Shown: in pieces, positions 47,364 to 56,611 of the stretch | Numbering within the stretch: the stretch's first letter is position 1 | Layout: each line of letters starts with the position of its first letter | Assembly: GCF_038024125.1 (NCBI RefSeq) | Contig: NZ_CP150662.1 | Coordinates: 2,873,608 to 2,937,607, forward strand | Length of the DNA: 64,000 nt | DNA from: Polaribacter gangjinensis | Lineage (GTDB): Bacteria; Bacteroidota; Bacteroidia; Flavobacteriales; Flavobacteriaceae | Direction: 5' to 3' | Made by a program: the position numbers and the translations under genes | The notes under the pieces: generated by a model | What the model was told of the DNA's origin: nothing | Databases searched by the model: none | Seen by the model: only the letters and a program-made list of their open reading frames with translations

Positions 47364-48605
47364 TTGAAAGCAGAAATCATAACAATTGGTGATGAAATTT
47401 TGATTGGTCAAATTGTGGATACCAATTCACAATGGATAGGAAGTGAACTCAATAAAATAGGAGTTTCTGTTTATCAAATCACTTCTATTCAAGATGATCA
47501 ACAACATATATTAAATGCGCTTAAAGAAGCGCAAGAAAGAGCAGATATTGTTATTATTACAGGTGGTTTAGGTCCTACAAAAGATGATATCACCAAAAAA
47601 ACGATTGCTGCTTTTTTCAACGATACAGAACTTATTGAATATCCTGAAGTAATTGAACATATCAAAACCTTGTTTGCAAAAGTCAATCATCCATTTCGTG
47701 AAATTCAAAAATATCAAGCACAATTGCCATCCAAAGCAACTTTATTGAAAAATAATTTTGGTACAGCACCAGGAATGTGGTTTTTTGAAAACAATATTGT
47801 TTTTGTGTCTTTACCAGGAGTGCCTTATGAAATGAAAGGATTGATGACGAATGAAGTCTTGCCAAGAATTCAACAACAATTCCAGCTGCCTTTTATCATC
47901 CATAAAACCATCATGACCTATGGTCAAGGCGAAAGTGTCATTGCTGAAATTATTGAAGATTTTGAAAATAATTTACCTTCTCATATTAAATTAGCGTATT
48001 TACCATCTTTTGGCAGAGTTCGTTTGCGATTGACAGGAAAAGGAAATCAAAAAGAAGCTTTAGAAAAAGAGTTAGAAGAAAAAATCAAACAATTGTATCA
48101 ATTACTTCCTGATATCATTACAGGTTTGGATGATGATCATTCTCTAGAAAAAACGATTGGAGATATTTTAACTCAAAAAGGAAAAACATTATGTACGGCC
48201 GAAAGTTTGACTGGTGGAAAAATTGCCGCAACTTTTGTTTCAGAAGCTGGTGCATCAGCTTATTTTAAAGGAAGTTTTGTAACCTACACAGCTGAAGCAA
48301 AAATTAATTTATTAGGAGTTTCATCAGAAACTATCAAAAAAAACACGGTAGTTAGTAAAGAAGTAGCTTTAGAAATGGCAAAAGCGGCAAAAGAAAAACT
48401 GCAAACCAATTTTGCAATCGCAGTTACAGGAAATGCAGGTCCAACAACTGATCACAATGACAAAAGTGTTGGGTTGGTATATATTGCTTTAATTACTGAT
48501 GAAAAGACAATTGTCGAAGAATTTAATTTTGGTCAACCAAGAGAAAAAGTTATCAATAGAACAGTCAGTAAATCGTTAGAAATACTAAGGAAAGAATTAT
48601 TTTAA
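47364..48605 (+). CDS. cinA: CinA-like protein (MoaB-like plus PncC amidase domains)
   Basis: A 413-residue protein. The N-terminal MoaB/MogA-like domain carries ITIGDEILIGQIVDTNSQWI near 5-24 and IITGGLGPTKDDITK near 62-76. The C-terminal nicotinamide-nucleotide amidase domain has CTAESLTGGKIAATFVSEAG near 278-297 with the catalytic Ser, and GNAGPTT near 356-362. CinA recycles NMN formed by DNA ligase and also has ADP-ribose pyrophosphatase activity. The start is TTG at 47364, directly before KAEIITIGDE. It is followed by rpmB. Confidence 0.94.
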   Translation: MKAEIITIGDEILIGQIVDTNSQWIGSELNKIGVSVYQITSIQDDQQHILNALKEAQERADIVIITGGLGPTKDDITKKTIAAFFNDTELIEYPEVIEHIKTLFAKVNHPFREIQKYQAQLPSKATLLKNNFGTAPGMWFFENNIVFVSLPGVPYEMKGLMTNEVLPRIQQQFQLPFIIHKTIMTYGQGESVIAEIIEDFENNLPSHIKLAYLPSFGRVRLRLTGKGNQKEALEKELEEKIKQLYQLLPDIITGLDDDHSLEKTIGDILTQKGKTLCTAESLTGGKIAATFVSEAGASAYFKGSFVTYTAEAKINLLGVSSETIKKNTVVSKEVALEMAKAAKEKLQTNFAIAVTGNAGPTTDHNDKSVGLVYIALITDEKTIVEEFNFGQPREKVINRTVSKSLEILRKELF

Positions 48606-48621
48606 AATTTCGTAAAAATAT

Positions 48622-48653
48622 TTTGTTCAGAATTAGATTTATATGTAAATTTG
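48622..48653 (+). promoter_or_regulatory. Promoter of the rpmB-rpmG-DUF4295 operon
   Basis: TTTG at 48622-48625, 20 bases, TAAATTTG at 48646-48653: close to the full Bacteroidota consensus. Predicted start near 48658. Confidence 0.72.
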
Positions 48654-48692
48654 CACCTCGTTTAGAGATAATACTATAAAACTGTCAAGAAG

Positions 48693-48932
48693 ATGTCTAG
48701 AGTTTGTGAATTAACAGGAAAAAAAGCAATGGTTGGGAACAATGTTTCTCACGCAATGAATAAAACAAAAAGAAAGTTTGACGCTAATTTAATGACTAAG
48801 CGTTTTTACATTCCAGAAGAAGATAAATGGATTACCTTAAAAATATCAGCTTCTGCTTTGAAAAACATTAACAAGAAAGGTATTTCTGCAGTTATTAAAG
48901 ACGCAAGAGCTAACGGATTTTTAACAAAATAA
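48693..48932 (+). CDS. rpmB: 50S ribosomal protein L28
   Basis: 79 residues: MSRVCELTGKKAMVGNNVSHA is the conserved L28 start, followed by the basic NKTKRKFDANL. Large-subunit protein. First gene of the operon with rpmG and the DUF4295 gene. Confidence 0.97.
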   Translation: MSRVCELTGKKAMVGNNVSHAMNKTKRKFDANLMTKRFYIPEEDKWITLKISASALKNINKKGISAVIKDARANGFLTK

Positions 48933-49002
48933 ATATTAGTTTCAGTTTATAGTTTCAAGTCTTAAAACTTTCAAACTTTTAAACTTTTAAACTCGAATAG
49001 AG

Positions 49003-49185
49003 ATGGCAAAAAAAGGAAACAGAGTTCAGGTTATTTTAGAGTGTACAGAGCACAAAGCTTCTGGACAACCAGGTACTTCTAGATACATTACCACTAAAAA
49101 CAAAAAGAACACTCCAGATAGAATGGAAATTAAAAAATTCAACCCTATCTTGAAAAAAGTGACTGTTCATAAAGAAATTAAGTAA
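49003..49185 (+). CDS. rpmG: 50S ribosomal protein L33
   Basis: 60 residues, starting [20 protein letters not shown], with [15 protein letters not shown] in the middle. This is the zinc-independent type: only one Cys (in LECTE) remains and the C-terminal CxxC pair is replaced. Located 70 bases after rpmB. Confidence 0.96.
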   Translation: MAKKGNRVQVILECTEHKASGQPGTSRYITTKNKKNTPDRMEIKKFNPILKKVTVHKEIK

Positions 49186-49236
49186 ATAAACCATCTAGAA
49201 CTCAGAATAGAGCACATAGATTAAAAAAGACACAAA

Positions 49237-49389
49237 ATGGCAAAAAAAACCGTTGCATCGTTACAAACAGCATCTAAAAGATTAAGCAAAGCTATCAAAA
49301 TGGTTAAATCTCCAAAATCTGGAGCTTACACTTTTGTTGAAGCAGTAATGGATCCTTCTGAAGTTGATAAGTTTTTATCAAAAAAATAA
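49237..49389 (+). CDS. DUF4295 family protein, ribosome-linked
   Basis: A 50-residue highly basic protein starting MAKKTVASLQTASKRLSK. It matches DUF4295, restricted to Bacteroidota and nearly always encoded behind rpmB and rpmG, so I infer a ribosome-associated role. I recall that a Bacteroidota-specific large-subunit protein named bL38 was reported in the Flavobacterium johnsoniae ribosome; whether this is that protein I could not check. Followed by a terminator. Confidence 0.8.
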   Translation: MAKKTVASLQTASKRLSKAIKMVKSPKSGAYTFVEAVMDPSEVDKFLSKK

Positions 49390-49408
49390 AAACTTTCTTA
49401 TAAAATTA

Positions 49409-49446
49409 TAAAGCTACTTTCTATTTCAGAAAGTAGCTTTTTTTAT
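49409..49446 (+). terminator. Rho-independent terminator of the L28-L33 operon
   Basis: AAAGCTACTTTCT / AGAAAGTAGCTTT inverted repeat followed by a seven-T run, 20 bases after the DUF4295 stop. Confidence 0.9.
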
Positions 49447-49577
49447 GGATTATAATTGCGTATTTTTGAGGATTCATTGTTGATTTTTGAGTTTGAAAAT
49501 CAATTAGATGATTCCATTTTTATTAAAAAAATAAAGTACCCTATTCAAAAAGTTAGTTATTCAGTATTTAAAATATC

Positions 49578-50531
49578 ATGAGTTTTTTTAAAAATATATT
49601 TTCAAAAGAAAAAAAGGAAACTTTAGACAAAGGTTTAGAGAAGACGAAAGAGAATTTTTTTGATAAATTATCAAAAGCAGTCGTTGGAAAATCAAAAGTT
49701 GATGATGAGGTTTTAGACAATTTAGAAGAAGTTTTAGTAGCTTCGGATGTTGGCGTAAATACCACATTAAAAATTATTGAACGAATTGAAGAGCGTGTTG
49801 CAAAAGATAAATATGTTAGCACAAACGAATTAAATAAAATTTTAAGAGAAGAAATTGCGGCATTATTATCAGAAACAAATAGCGGCAATGAGACTGATTT
49901 TACAATTCCTGCCAACAAAAAACCTTATGTAATCATGGTTGTTGGTGTAAATGGTGTTGGAAAAACTACTACCATTGGTAAATTAGCGGCACAGTTTCAA
50001 AAACGAGGTTTCAAGGTTGTTTTGGGTGCAGCAGATACTTTTAGAGCAGCAGCCATTGATCAATTGCAAATTTGGGCAGACAGAACTGGTGTGCCAATTG
50101 TTCGTCAAGAAATGGGTTCAGATCCTGCATCTGTTGCGTTTGATACCTTAAAATCAGCAGTCTCTCAAAATGCTGATATAGTGATTATTGATACAGCTGG
50201 AAGATTGCACAACAAAGTAAATTTGATGAATGAGTTGACTAAAATCAAACGAGTAATGCAAAAAGTGGTTGCAGATGCACCTCATGATGTGTTATTAGTT
50301 TTGGATGGTTCTACTGGTCAAAATGCATTTGAACAAGCAAAACAATTTACGAAAGCAACTGAAGTTTCATGTTTGGCAGTTACCAAATTAGATGGAACTG
50401 CAAAAGGTGGAGTAGTTATTGGAATTTCTGACCAATTTCAAATTCCCGTAAAATATATTGGAGTAGGAGAAGGTATTGATGATTTGCAAGTATTCAATAA
50501 AATGGAATTTGTGGATTCATTCTTTAAATAA
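49578..50531 (+). CDS. ftsY: Signal recognition particle receptor FtsY
   Basis: A 317-residue SRP-family GTPase with N domain (residues 1-100) and G domain: GVNGVGKTTTIGKLAAQF near 115-132 (P-loop), GAADTFRAAAIDQLQ near 148-162, DTAGRLHNKVNLM near 197-209, and TKLDGTAKGG near 264-273. The acidic A domain of E. coli FtsY is absent; the N-terminus instead has a short lysine-rich amphipathic stretch. It docks ribosome-SRP complexes at the membrane, working with the RNA at 39477. Confidence 0.96.
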   Translation: MSFFKNIFSKEKKETLDKGLEKTKENFFDKLSKAVVGKSKVDDEVLDNLEEVLVASDVGVNTTLKIIERIEERVAKDKYVSTNELNKILREEIAALLSETNSGNETDFTIPANKKPYVIMVVGVNGVGKTTTIGKLAAQFQKRGFKVVLGAADTFRAAAIDQLQIWADRTGVPIVRQEMGSDPASVAFDTLKSAVSQNADIVIIDTAGRLHNKVNLMNELTKIKRVMQKVVADAPHDVLLVLDGSTGQNAFEQAKQFTKATEVSCLAVTKLDGTAKGGVVIGISDQFQIPVKYIGVGEGIDDLQVFNKMEFVDSFFK

Positions 50532-50556
50532 AAAAATAAATAATAGTTCAATTTTT

Positions 50557-52203
50557 ATGAAAAAAATAGCCATTTTAATCAGTTCATTCTTTGTTTTTTT
50601 AGCTTGTCAGCAAAAAGAAAATCCTGTTTTCTTTAAAAAGTATGATGAAACTGCTGCTTTAGAAAAACAACAAAATCATCCAAATGGAAGAATGAAATTC
50701 AAGTTATTTCAATCTAAATATTTAGATATGAATGCTGTTTTTAAACCATTTGAAAATGATTTAGCGTATTTTTCAGAACAAGAATATCAAAATTTAAAAC
50801 CATTAATTTTAGAACAAGATATTCCAACGTTACAAAAAAATGTCAAAGAAGGAAAACTCACCTATGAAAAATTAACATTGTTTTACCTATACAGAATTCG
50901 AAAATTTGAAAGTGATTCAACACTATCATTAAATAGTATCATTGCTTTGAATCCTGAAGTTGTAAAACAAGCCAGAGAAAAAGATAAAAATTCTAAAAAT
51001 ATTTCTGATTTTTCAGTTTATGGAATGCCCATTTTATTAAAGGATAATATCAATACTTTTAATATGGCAACCACAGCAGGTGCAGTTGCTTTGCAACGAA
51101 ATTTTACAAAAAACGATGCTTTTATCGTAGAAAAGTTAAAAGAAAATGGTGCCTTGATTTTAGGAAAAGTCAATTTAAGTGAATGGGCTTATTTTTTCTG
51201 TTCAGGATGCCCTTTAGGATACTCAGCCATTGGAGGTCAAACGTTAAATCCATATGGAAGAGGCGAATTTGAAACTGGAGGAAGTTCAGCAGGAAGTGGA
51301 GTTACAGTTGCTGCCAATTTTGCAGTTGCTGCAATTGGTACAGAAACTTCAGGATCAATTACTTCGCCTTCAAGTATGAATTCAGTTGTAGGTTTAAAAC
51401 CTACAATTGGAATGTTAAGCAGAACAGGAATTGTACCAATTTCAAGTACGTTAGATACTCCAGGGCCAATGACTAAAAATGTGATTGATAATGCAATTTT
51501 AGCACAAGCAATGTTGGGTAAAGACAATGCAGATGAATCTTCTTTTGAAGTTAAAAAAGATGATTTTAATACTGATATAATTTTTAAAGGAAGTTTAAAA
51601 GGAAAAAGATTGGGTGTTTTACAATCACTTTTAACAGATTCAATTTATGCAGCAACTATAGAAAAACTAAAAAAAGCAGGTGCAGAATTGGTTGAACTCA
51701 ATCCTCAACAACCCTCTTTTAATGGATTTATTACGCTGTTAAATATTGATATGAAACACGATTTACTCAAATATTTAGCTAATAATGCTGATAAATCAAT
51801 ATTTATCAAAAATGTAAAAAGTGTAGTTGAATTTAATAAAAAAGACAGTCTATTGAGAGCTCCTTATGGGCAACAATTATTTGAAGGAATTGTAAAAGAC
51901 ACTACCACTTTAGCTCAGTTAGAGGTTGTAAAACAAAACCTAAAATTGGATGGAGAAAATTATTTAAAAGCATTGAAAGAACAAAATCTAGACGCTATTT
52001 TGTCTATAAATAATTATCATTCAGGCATTGCTGCTGTCTCTTTTCATCCAACATTGACAGTTCCTATGGGATATAAAAAATCTGGTGAACCTATCAGTTT
52101 AACATTTGTTGGGCTTCCTTTTTCTGAAAGTAATTTACTTAAAATCGGATTTGCTTTTGAGCAATTAACCAAAGCAAGAAAAATGCCTAAAAACTATCAA
52201 TAG
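50557..52203 (+). CDS. Amidase-signature family lipoprotein
   Basis: The true start is the ATG at 50557, beginning a lipoprotein signal peptide (MKKIAILISSFFVFLACQQ, lipid-anchored Cys at residue 17). The catalytic Lys is in GMPILLKDNIN near 162-172; the Gly/Ser-rich motif GGSSAGSGVTVAA near 242-254 carries the cis-Ser, and ETSGSITSPSS near 263-273 the nucleophile Ser. So the triad is complete. It hydrolyses an amide bond in the periplasm or on the cell surface, substrate unknown. It lies 25 bases behind ftsY and may be co-transcribed. Confidence 0.88.
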   Translation: MKKIAILISSFFVFLACQQKENPVFFKKYDETAALEKQQNHPNGRMKFKLFQSKYLDMNAVFKPFENDLAYFSEQEYQNLKPLILEQDIPTLQKNVKEGKLTYEKLTLFYLYRIRKFESDSTLSLNSIIALNPEVVKQAREKDKNSKNISDFSVYGMPILLKDNINTFNMATTAGAVALQRNFTKNDAFIVEKLKENGALILGKVNLSEWAYFFCSGCPLGYSAIGGQTLNPYGRGEFETGGSSAGSGVTVAANFAVAAIGTETSGSITSPSSMNSVVGLKPTIGMLSRTGIVPISSTLDTPGPMTKNVIDNAILAQAMLGKDNADESSFEVKKDDFNTDIIFKGSLKGKRLGVLQSLLTDSIYAATIEKLKKAGAELVELNPQQPSFNGFITLLNIDMKHDLLKYLANNADKSIFIKNVKSVVEFNKKDSLLRAPYGQQLFEGIVKDTTTLAQLEVVKQNLKLDGENYLKALKEQNLDAILSINNYHSGIAAVSFHPTLTVPMGYKKSGEPISLTFVGLPFSESNLLKIGFAFEQLTKARKMPKNYQ

Positions 52204-52229
52204 CACCATTTTGTTTTTATAAAATGATG

Positions 52230-52237
52230 TAATTTTG
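52230..52237 (+). promoter_or_regulatory. Promoter -7 element of rimO
   Basis: TAATTTTG with TTTG at 52210-52213 only 16 bases upstream, shorter than usual; predicted start near 52242. Confidence 0.4.
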
Positions 52238-52264
52238 CATCCTTAAAAATCACACTATGTTATT

Positions 52265-52297
52265 TGCTTAAAGCTTATAGCTTAAAGCATAAAGCCA
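52265..52297 (+). repeat. TTAAAGC-type spacer repeat
   Basis: GCTTAAAGCTTATAGC continues with TTAAAGCATAAAGCC: four near-copies of (T/A)TAAAGC, partly palindromic, in the leader of rimO. Confidence 0.4.
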
Positions 52298-52304
52298 ATA
52301 AAAA

Positions 52305-53621
52305 ATGCGCACAAAAACCATCAAAAAAAATAAAATCAATGTGGTGACTTTAGGTTGCTCAAAAAACATTTACGACAGTGAAGTGTTAATGGGGCAATTA
52401 AAAGCCAATGGAAAAAATGTAGTTCATGAAGATGAATATGATGATGGAAATATTGTAGTTATCAATACCTGTGGTTTTATTGGAAAAGCCAAAGAAGAAA
52501 GTATTGATACAATTTTGCACTACGCACAAAGAAAAGAAGCTGGTGAAATTGATAAGGTTTTTGTAACAGGTTGTTTAAGTGAGCGTTATAAGCCGGATTT
52601 AGAAAAAGAAATTCCAAATGTAGATCAATATTTTGGTACACACGATTTGCCGAATTTATTAAAAGTTTTAGAAGCTGATTACAAACACGAATTGATTGGT
52701 GAGCGTTTAACAACAACACCAAAACATTATGCCTATTTAAAAATTGCAGAAGGTTGTGACAGACCTTGTTCTTTTTGTGCAATTCCTTTAATGCGTGGAA
52801 AACACAAATCAACACCCATTGAAGATATCATTACAGAGGCTACAAAATTGGCTGAAAAAGGCATTAAAGAAATCATGTTGATTGCGCAAGATTTAACCTA
52901 TTATGGTTTAGATATCTACAAAAAAAGAGCTTTGGCAGATTTGTTAGAAGCACTTGTAAAAGTTGACGGAATTGAATGGATCCGTTTGCATTATGCTTTT
53001 CCATCAGGATTTCCAATGGATGTTATTGAGGTTATGAAACGCGAACCAAAAGTGTGTAATTATTTAGACATTCCTTTACAACATATCAATTCTGAGATTT
53101 TAAAATCGATGAAACGTGGCACAACTCACGAAAAAACGACAGATTTAATTAAAAAATTCAGAGCTGAAATTCCAGAAATGGCAATCAGAACTACGTTAAT
53201 TGTAGGTTATCCTGGTGAAACTGAAGCGCAATTTGAGGAATTAAAAAATTGGGTTGAAGAAATGCGTTTTGAACGTTTGGGCGTTTTTGAATATTCGCAT
53301 GAAGAAAATACTGGTGCATATGTTTTAGAAGATGATGTTCCTGCTGATGTAAAATTCAGACGTGTAAATGAAATCATGGAAGTGCAATCGCAAATTTCTT
53401 GGGAGTTGAATCAAGAAAAAATTGGTAAAACATTTCGCTGTTTATTTGATAGAAAAGACGGAGCTTATTTTTACGGAAGAACAGAATTTGATTCGCCAGA
53501 TGTTGACAATGATGTAATTGTTGATGCTACAAAACATTACATTAAAATCGGTGAATTTATTGATGTTGAGATTTACGATGCAGGAGATTACGATTTGTAT
53601 GGAGTTCCTGTGAAGTCATAA
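52305..53621 (+). CDS. rimO: Ribosomal protein S12 methylthiotransferase RimO
   Basis: A 438-residue radical-SAM methylthiotransferase that modifies Asp88 of S12. The N-terminal domain has cysteines in LGCSKN and NTCGF plus VTGCLSER, together binding one 4Fe-4S cluster. The radical-SAM domain has CDRPCSFCAIPLMRGKHKS near 150-168. A TRAM domain ends the protein (about 375-438). The pattern CSKN-x-YDSE is that of RimO rather than MiaB. Confidence 0.95.
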   Translation: MRTKTIKKNKINVVTLGCSKNIYDSEVLMGQLKANGKNVVHEDEYDDGNIVVINTCGFIGKAKEESIDTILHYAQRKEAGEIDKVFVTGCLSERYKPDLEKEIPNVDQYFGTHDLPNLLKVLEADYKHELIGERLTTTPKHYAYLKIAEGCDRPCSFCAIPLMRGKHKSTPIEDIITEATKLAEKGIKEIMLIAQDLTYYGLDIYKKRALADLLEALVKVDGIEWIRLHYAFPSGFPMDVIEVMKREPKVCNYLDIPLQHINSEILKSMKRGTTHEKTTDLIKKFRAEIPEMAIRTTLIVGYPGETEAQFEELKNWVEEMRFERLGVFEYSHEENTGAYVLEDDVPADVKFRRVNEIMEVQSQISWELNQEKIGKTFRCLFDRKDGAYFYGRTEFDSPDVDNDVIVDATKHYIKIGEFIDVEIYDAGDYDLYGVPVKS

Positions 53622-53725
53622 ATTCATCAGTTAATTTATTTTTACTTTTTTAATTTCTTATAATTTTAATTTTCAAAAAATCATTTCAAATTTTGCTTTT
53701 GAAAGTTTTTCTTATTGAAAAAAAG

Positions 53726-53733
53726 TATCTTTG
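53726..53733 (+). promoter_or_regulatory. Promoter -7 element of glmM
   Basis: TATCTTTG, predicted start near 53738, 12-base leader; a TTTG at 53698-53701 is 24 bases upstream, somewhat far. Confidence 0.55.
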
Positions 53734-53749
53734 TTTCAAAATTTAAACA

Positions 53750-55141
53750 ATGACATTAATCAAATCAATTTCAGGAATTAGAGGAACAATTGGTGGAAAA
53801 ACTTCAGATAATTTAACACCTATTGATGCTGTAAAATTTGCAGCTGCTTATGGCGCTTTTTTAAAAGAACGAAATCCTTCTAAAAATAAATTAACGGTTG
53901 TTTTAGGTAGAGATGCACGAATTTCTGGTAAAATGATTTCAAGTTTAGTAGCAAATACGTTGGTAGGTTTGGGAATTAATGTGGTTGATTTAGGCTTATC
54001 AACAACGCCAACTGTTGAGGTTGCTGTGCCTTTAGAAAAAGCGGATGGTGGTATTATTTTAACGGCTTCTCACAATCCAAAACAATGGAATGCTTTAAAA
54101 TTATTGAATGAAAAAGGGGAGTTTTTGAATGCAATTGCTGGAGAAAGAATACTAGAATTGGCAGAAAACGAATCTTTCGAATTTGCAGAAGTAGATAATT
54201 TAGGAACTTATTCAAAAGATTCTTCATATTTAGAAAAACATATTCAAGAAGTGTTGAATTTAAAATTGGTTGATGCAGATGCTATCAGAAAAGCGAATTT
54301 TAAAGTAGTTGTTGATGCTGTAAATTCAACAGGAGGTATTTTTATTCCTGCATTGTTAAAAGAATTAAACGTAGAAACTATAGAATTATATTGCACTCCA
54401 AATGGTCATTTTCCACACAATCCAGAACCTTTAAAAGAGCATTTAGGAGATATTTCTGAGCTAGTTGTTAAAGAAAAAGCAGATGTAGGAATTGTAGTTG
54501 ATCCAGATGTAGATAGATTGGCTTTGATTTGCGAAGATGGTTCTATGTTTGGTGAGGAATATACATTGGTTGCTTGTGCTGATTATGTTCTAGGACGTTT
54601 AGGAGGTGGAAATACAGTGTCTAATTTATCCTCTTCAAGAGCTTTGAGAGATATTACAAATCAACATGGAGGAACTTACACTGCAAGTGCTGTTGGTGAA
54701 GTGAATGTGGTGGCAAAAATGAAGGAAACTAATACCGTAATTGGTGGTGAAGGAAATGGCGGAATTATTTATCCTGCGTCTCATTATGGACGAGATTCTT
54801 TGGTGGGAGTTGCGTTGTTTTTATCACATTTAGCACATAAAAAAATATCTTGTAAACAATTGAGGGATTCGTATCCAAGTTATTTTATGAGTAAAAATAA
54901 AATTGAACTAACACCTGAGATAAATGTTGATAAAATACTGGATATCATGGCTTCAACTTACAGAAATGAAGAAGTAAACACGATTGATGGCGTTAAGATT
55001 GACTTTGAAAATGAATGGATTCACCTCAGAAAATCCAATACAGAACCTATCATCAGAATTTATACAGAAGCAACTTCTCAAAAAGCTGCAGATGATTTGG
55101 CAGTTCGTTTTATAAATGAAATCAAAGAAATTATCAAGTAA
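53750..55141 (+). CDS. glmM: Phosphoglucosamine mutase GlmM
   Basis: A 463-residue phosphohexomutase: SGIRGTIGGKTSDNLTP at the start, catalytic TASHNPKQWNALKLL near 104-118, metal loop DPDVDRLAL near 250-258, GGEGNGGII near 331-339, phosphate-binding RKSNTEPIIRIY near 427-438. It makes glucosamine-1-phosphate for UDP-GlcNAc, needed for peptidoglycan and lipid A. The RKSNTEP form of the last loop separates it from the RPSGTEP loop of the mutase at 36016. Confidence 0.9.
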   Translation: MTLIKSISGIRGTIGGKTSDNLTPIDAVKFAAAYGAFLKERNPSKNKLTVVLGRDARISGKMISSLVANTLVGLGINVVDLGLSTTPTVEVAVPLEKADGGIILTASHNPKQWNALKLLNEKGEFLNAIAGERILELAENESFEFAEVDNLGTYSKDSSYLEKHIQEVLNLKLVDADAIRKANFKVVVDAVNSTGGIFIPALLKELNVETIELYCTPNGHFPHNPEPLKEHLGDISELVVKEKADVGIVVDPDVDRLALICEDGSMFGEEYTLVACADYVLGRLGGGNTVSNLSSSRALRDITNQHGGTYTASAVGEVNVVAKMKETNTVIGGEGNGGIIYPASHYGRDSLVGVALFLSHLAHKKISCKQLRDSYPSYFMSKNKIELTPEINVDKILDIMASTYRNEEVNTIDGVKIDFENEWIHLRKSNTEPIIRIYTEATSQKAADDLAVRFINEIKEIIK

Positions 55142-55147
55142 TTTTTT

Positions 55148-56611
55148 ATGAATTTAGAACAATTTTTTTCTCAATTTAGAGAGCACATTATTGGCATCAA
55201 TCAAACTTTTAAAACTCCTTATGGAGAGCAAAAAGTGATATATGCTGATTGGACTGCAAGTGGTCGTTTGTACAGACCAATTGAAGAAAAAATTTGTAAT
55301 GAATTAGGTCCGTTCGTGGCAAATACACACACAGAAACTTCTACAACAGGTGCAGCCATGACGCTTGCTTATCACGAAGCAAGGAAAATAATCAAACGTC
55401 ATGTAAATGCCAATGAGAATGATGTTTTAATCACAGCTGAGTCAGGAATGACTGGAGTTGTAAATAAATTTCAGCGAATTTTAGGACTTAAAGTATCTGA
55501 AAGTTTAAAAAATCATACCACCATTCCTGATGAAGTAAAACCCATCATCTTTATTTCGCACATGGAACATCATTCAAATCAAACTTCTTGGTTAGAAACA
55601 ATTGCGGATGTTGAAGTGGTTCCTGCTGATGAAAATGGCTTGGTTTCTATTGAAAATTTTGAAAATTGTATCAAAAAGCATCAACATAGAGAAATTAAAA
55701 TTGTTGCAATAACGTCTTGCTCAAATGTAACAGGAATTAAAACTCCTTATCATAAAATCGCAAAATTGATTCATCAATACAATGGTTTGTGTTTTGTCGA
55801 TTTTGCTTGTTGTGCGCCCTATGTTGATATCAATATGCATCCAGAAGTTGAAGAAGAATATTTAGATGCGATTTTCTTTTCGCCACATAAATTTTTAGGT
55901 GGTCCTGGAAGTGCAGGCGTACTTATTTTTAATAAAAAATTATACAAAAATATCGTTCCTGATAATCCTGGAGGAGGAACAGTATCTTATACAAATCCTT
56001 GGGGTCAACACGATTATTTTGATGATGTTGAAACTAGAGAAGATGGTGGAACTCCCGCTTTTTTGCAAACAATTAAAGTTGCTTTTGCTATTCAATTGAA
56101 AGAAAAAATGGGTGTTTCAAATATTGAAGAAAGAGAAAATGAAATCAATAAGGTTTTATTTCAAACCCTTGAAAGTTTGAAAGGTGTTCAGATTTTAGCT
56201 CCAAATCAGAAAAAAAGGCTGAGTATTTTTTCTTTTTATTTTGAAAAATATCATTTCAATTTGGTAGTAAAATTATTAAATGACCGTTTTGGAATTCAAA
56301 CGAGAGGTGGTTGTTCTTGTGCAGGAACTTATGGACATTATTTATTAAATGTTGATCAAGAAACATCTACCAAAATAAAAAATCAAATTTTGCAAGGTTG
56401 TAATACCGAAAAACCGGGCTGGGTTCGTTTGTCTTTACATCCAACAATAACCAATGATGAGCTTCAATTTATTTGCAATGCTTTAAAAGAATTGGCTGAT
56501 CATATTGAGAGTTGGTCAAAAGAGTACGTGTACGACAGTTCTAAAAATGATTTTTCGCACAAAGAAACTCAATCTATTGAAAAAGAACTGGTTACTTCTT
56601 GGTTTTCTTAG
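55148..56611 (+). CDS. Class V aminotransferase-fold PLP enzyme (cysteine desulfurase-like)
   Basis: A 487-residue fold-type I PLP enzyme. The PLP lysine is in FFSPHKFLGGPGSAGVL near 240-256, SCSNVTG near 192-198 and FVDFACCAPY near 216-225. The late segment RGGCSCAGTYGHYL near 384-397 puts cysteines where SufS/IscS-like enzymes have the sulfur-carrying Cys. It lies six bases after glmM. Length exceeds SufS (about 405), so a distinct cysteine desulfurase-like or kynureninase-like role is possible. Convergent overlap of 20 bases with the acyltransferase gene. Confidence 0.82.
   Translation: MNLEQFFSQFREHIIGINQTFKTPYGEQKVIYADWTASGRLYRPIEEKICNELGPFVANTHTETSTTGAAMTLAYHEARKIIKRHVNANENDVLITAESGMTGVVNKFQRILGLKVSESLKNHTTIPDEVKPIIFISHMEHHSNQTSWLETIADVEVVPADENGLVSIENFENCIKKHQHREIKIVAITSCSNVTGIKTPYHKIAKLIHQYNGLCFVDFACCAPYVDINMHPEVEEEYLDAIFFSPHKFLGGPGSAGVLIFNKKLYKNIVPDNPGGGTVSYTNPWGQHDYFDDVETREDGGTPAFLQTIKVAFAIQLKEKMGVSNIEERENEINKVLFQTLESLKGVQILAPNQKKRLSIFSFYFEKYHFNLVVKLLNDRFGIQTRGGCSCAGTYGHYLLNVDQETSTKIKNQILQGCNTEKPGWVRLSLHPTITNDELQFICNALKELADHIESWSKEYVYDSSKNDFSHKETQSIEKELVTSWFS

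Noticed and set aside
50476..50556. Upstream extension of the amidase frame into ftsY
   Set aside because: The 27 extra codons overlap ftsY; the lipoprotein signal peptide starts at 50557.
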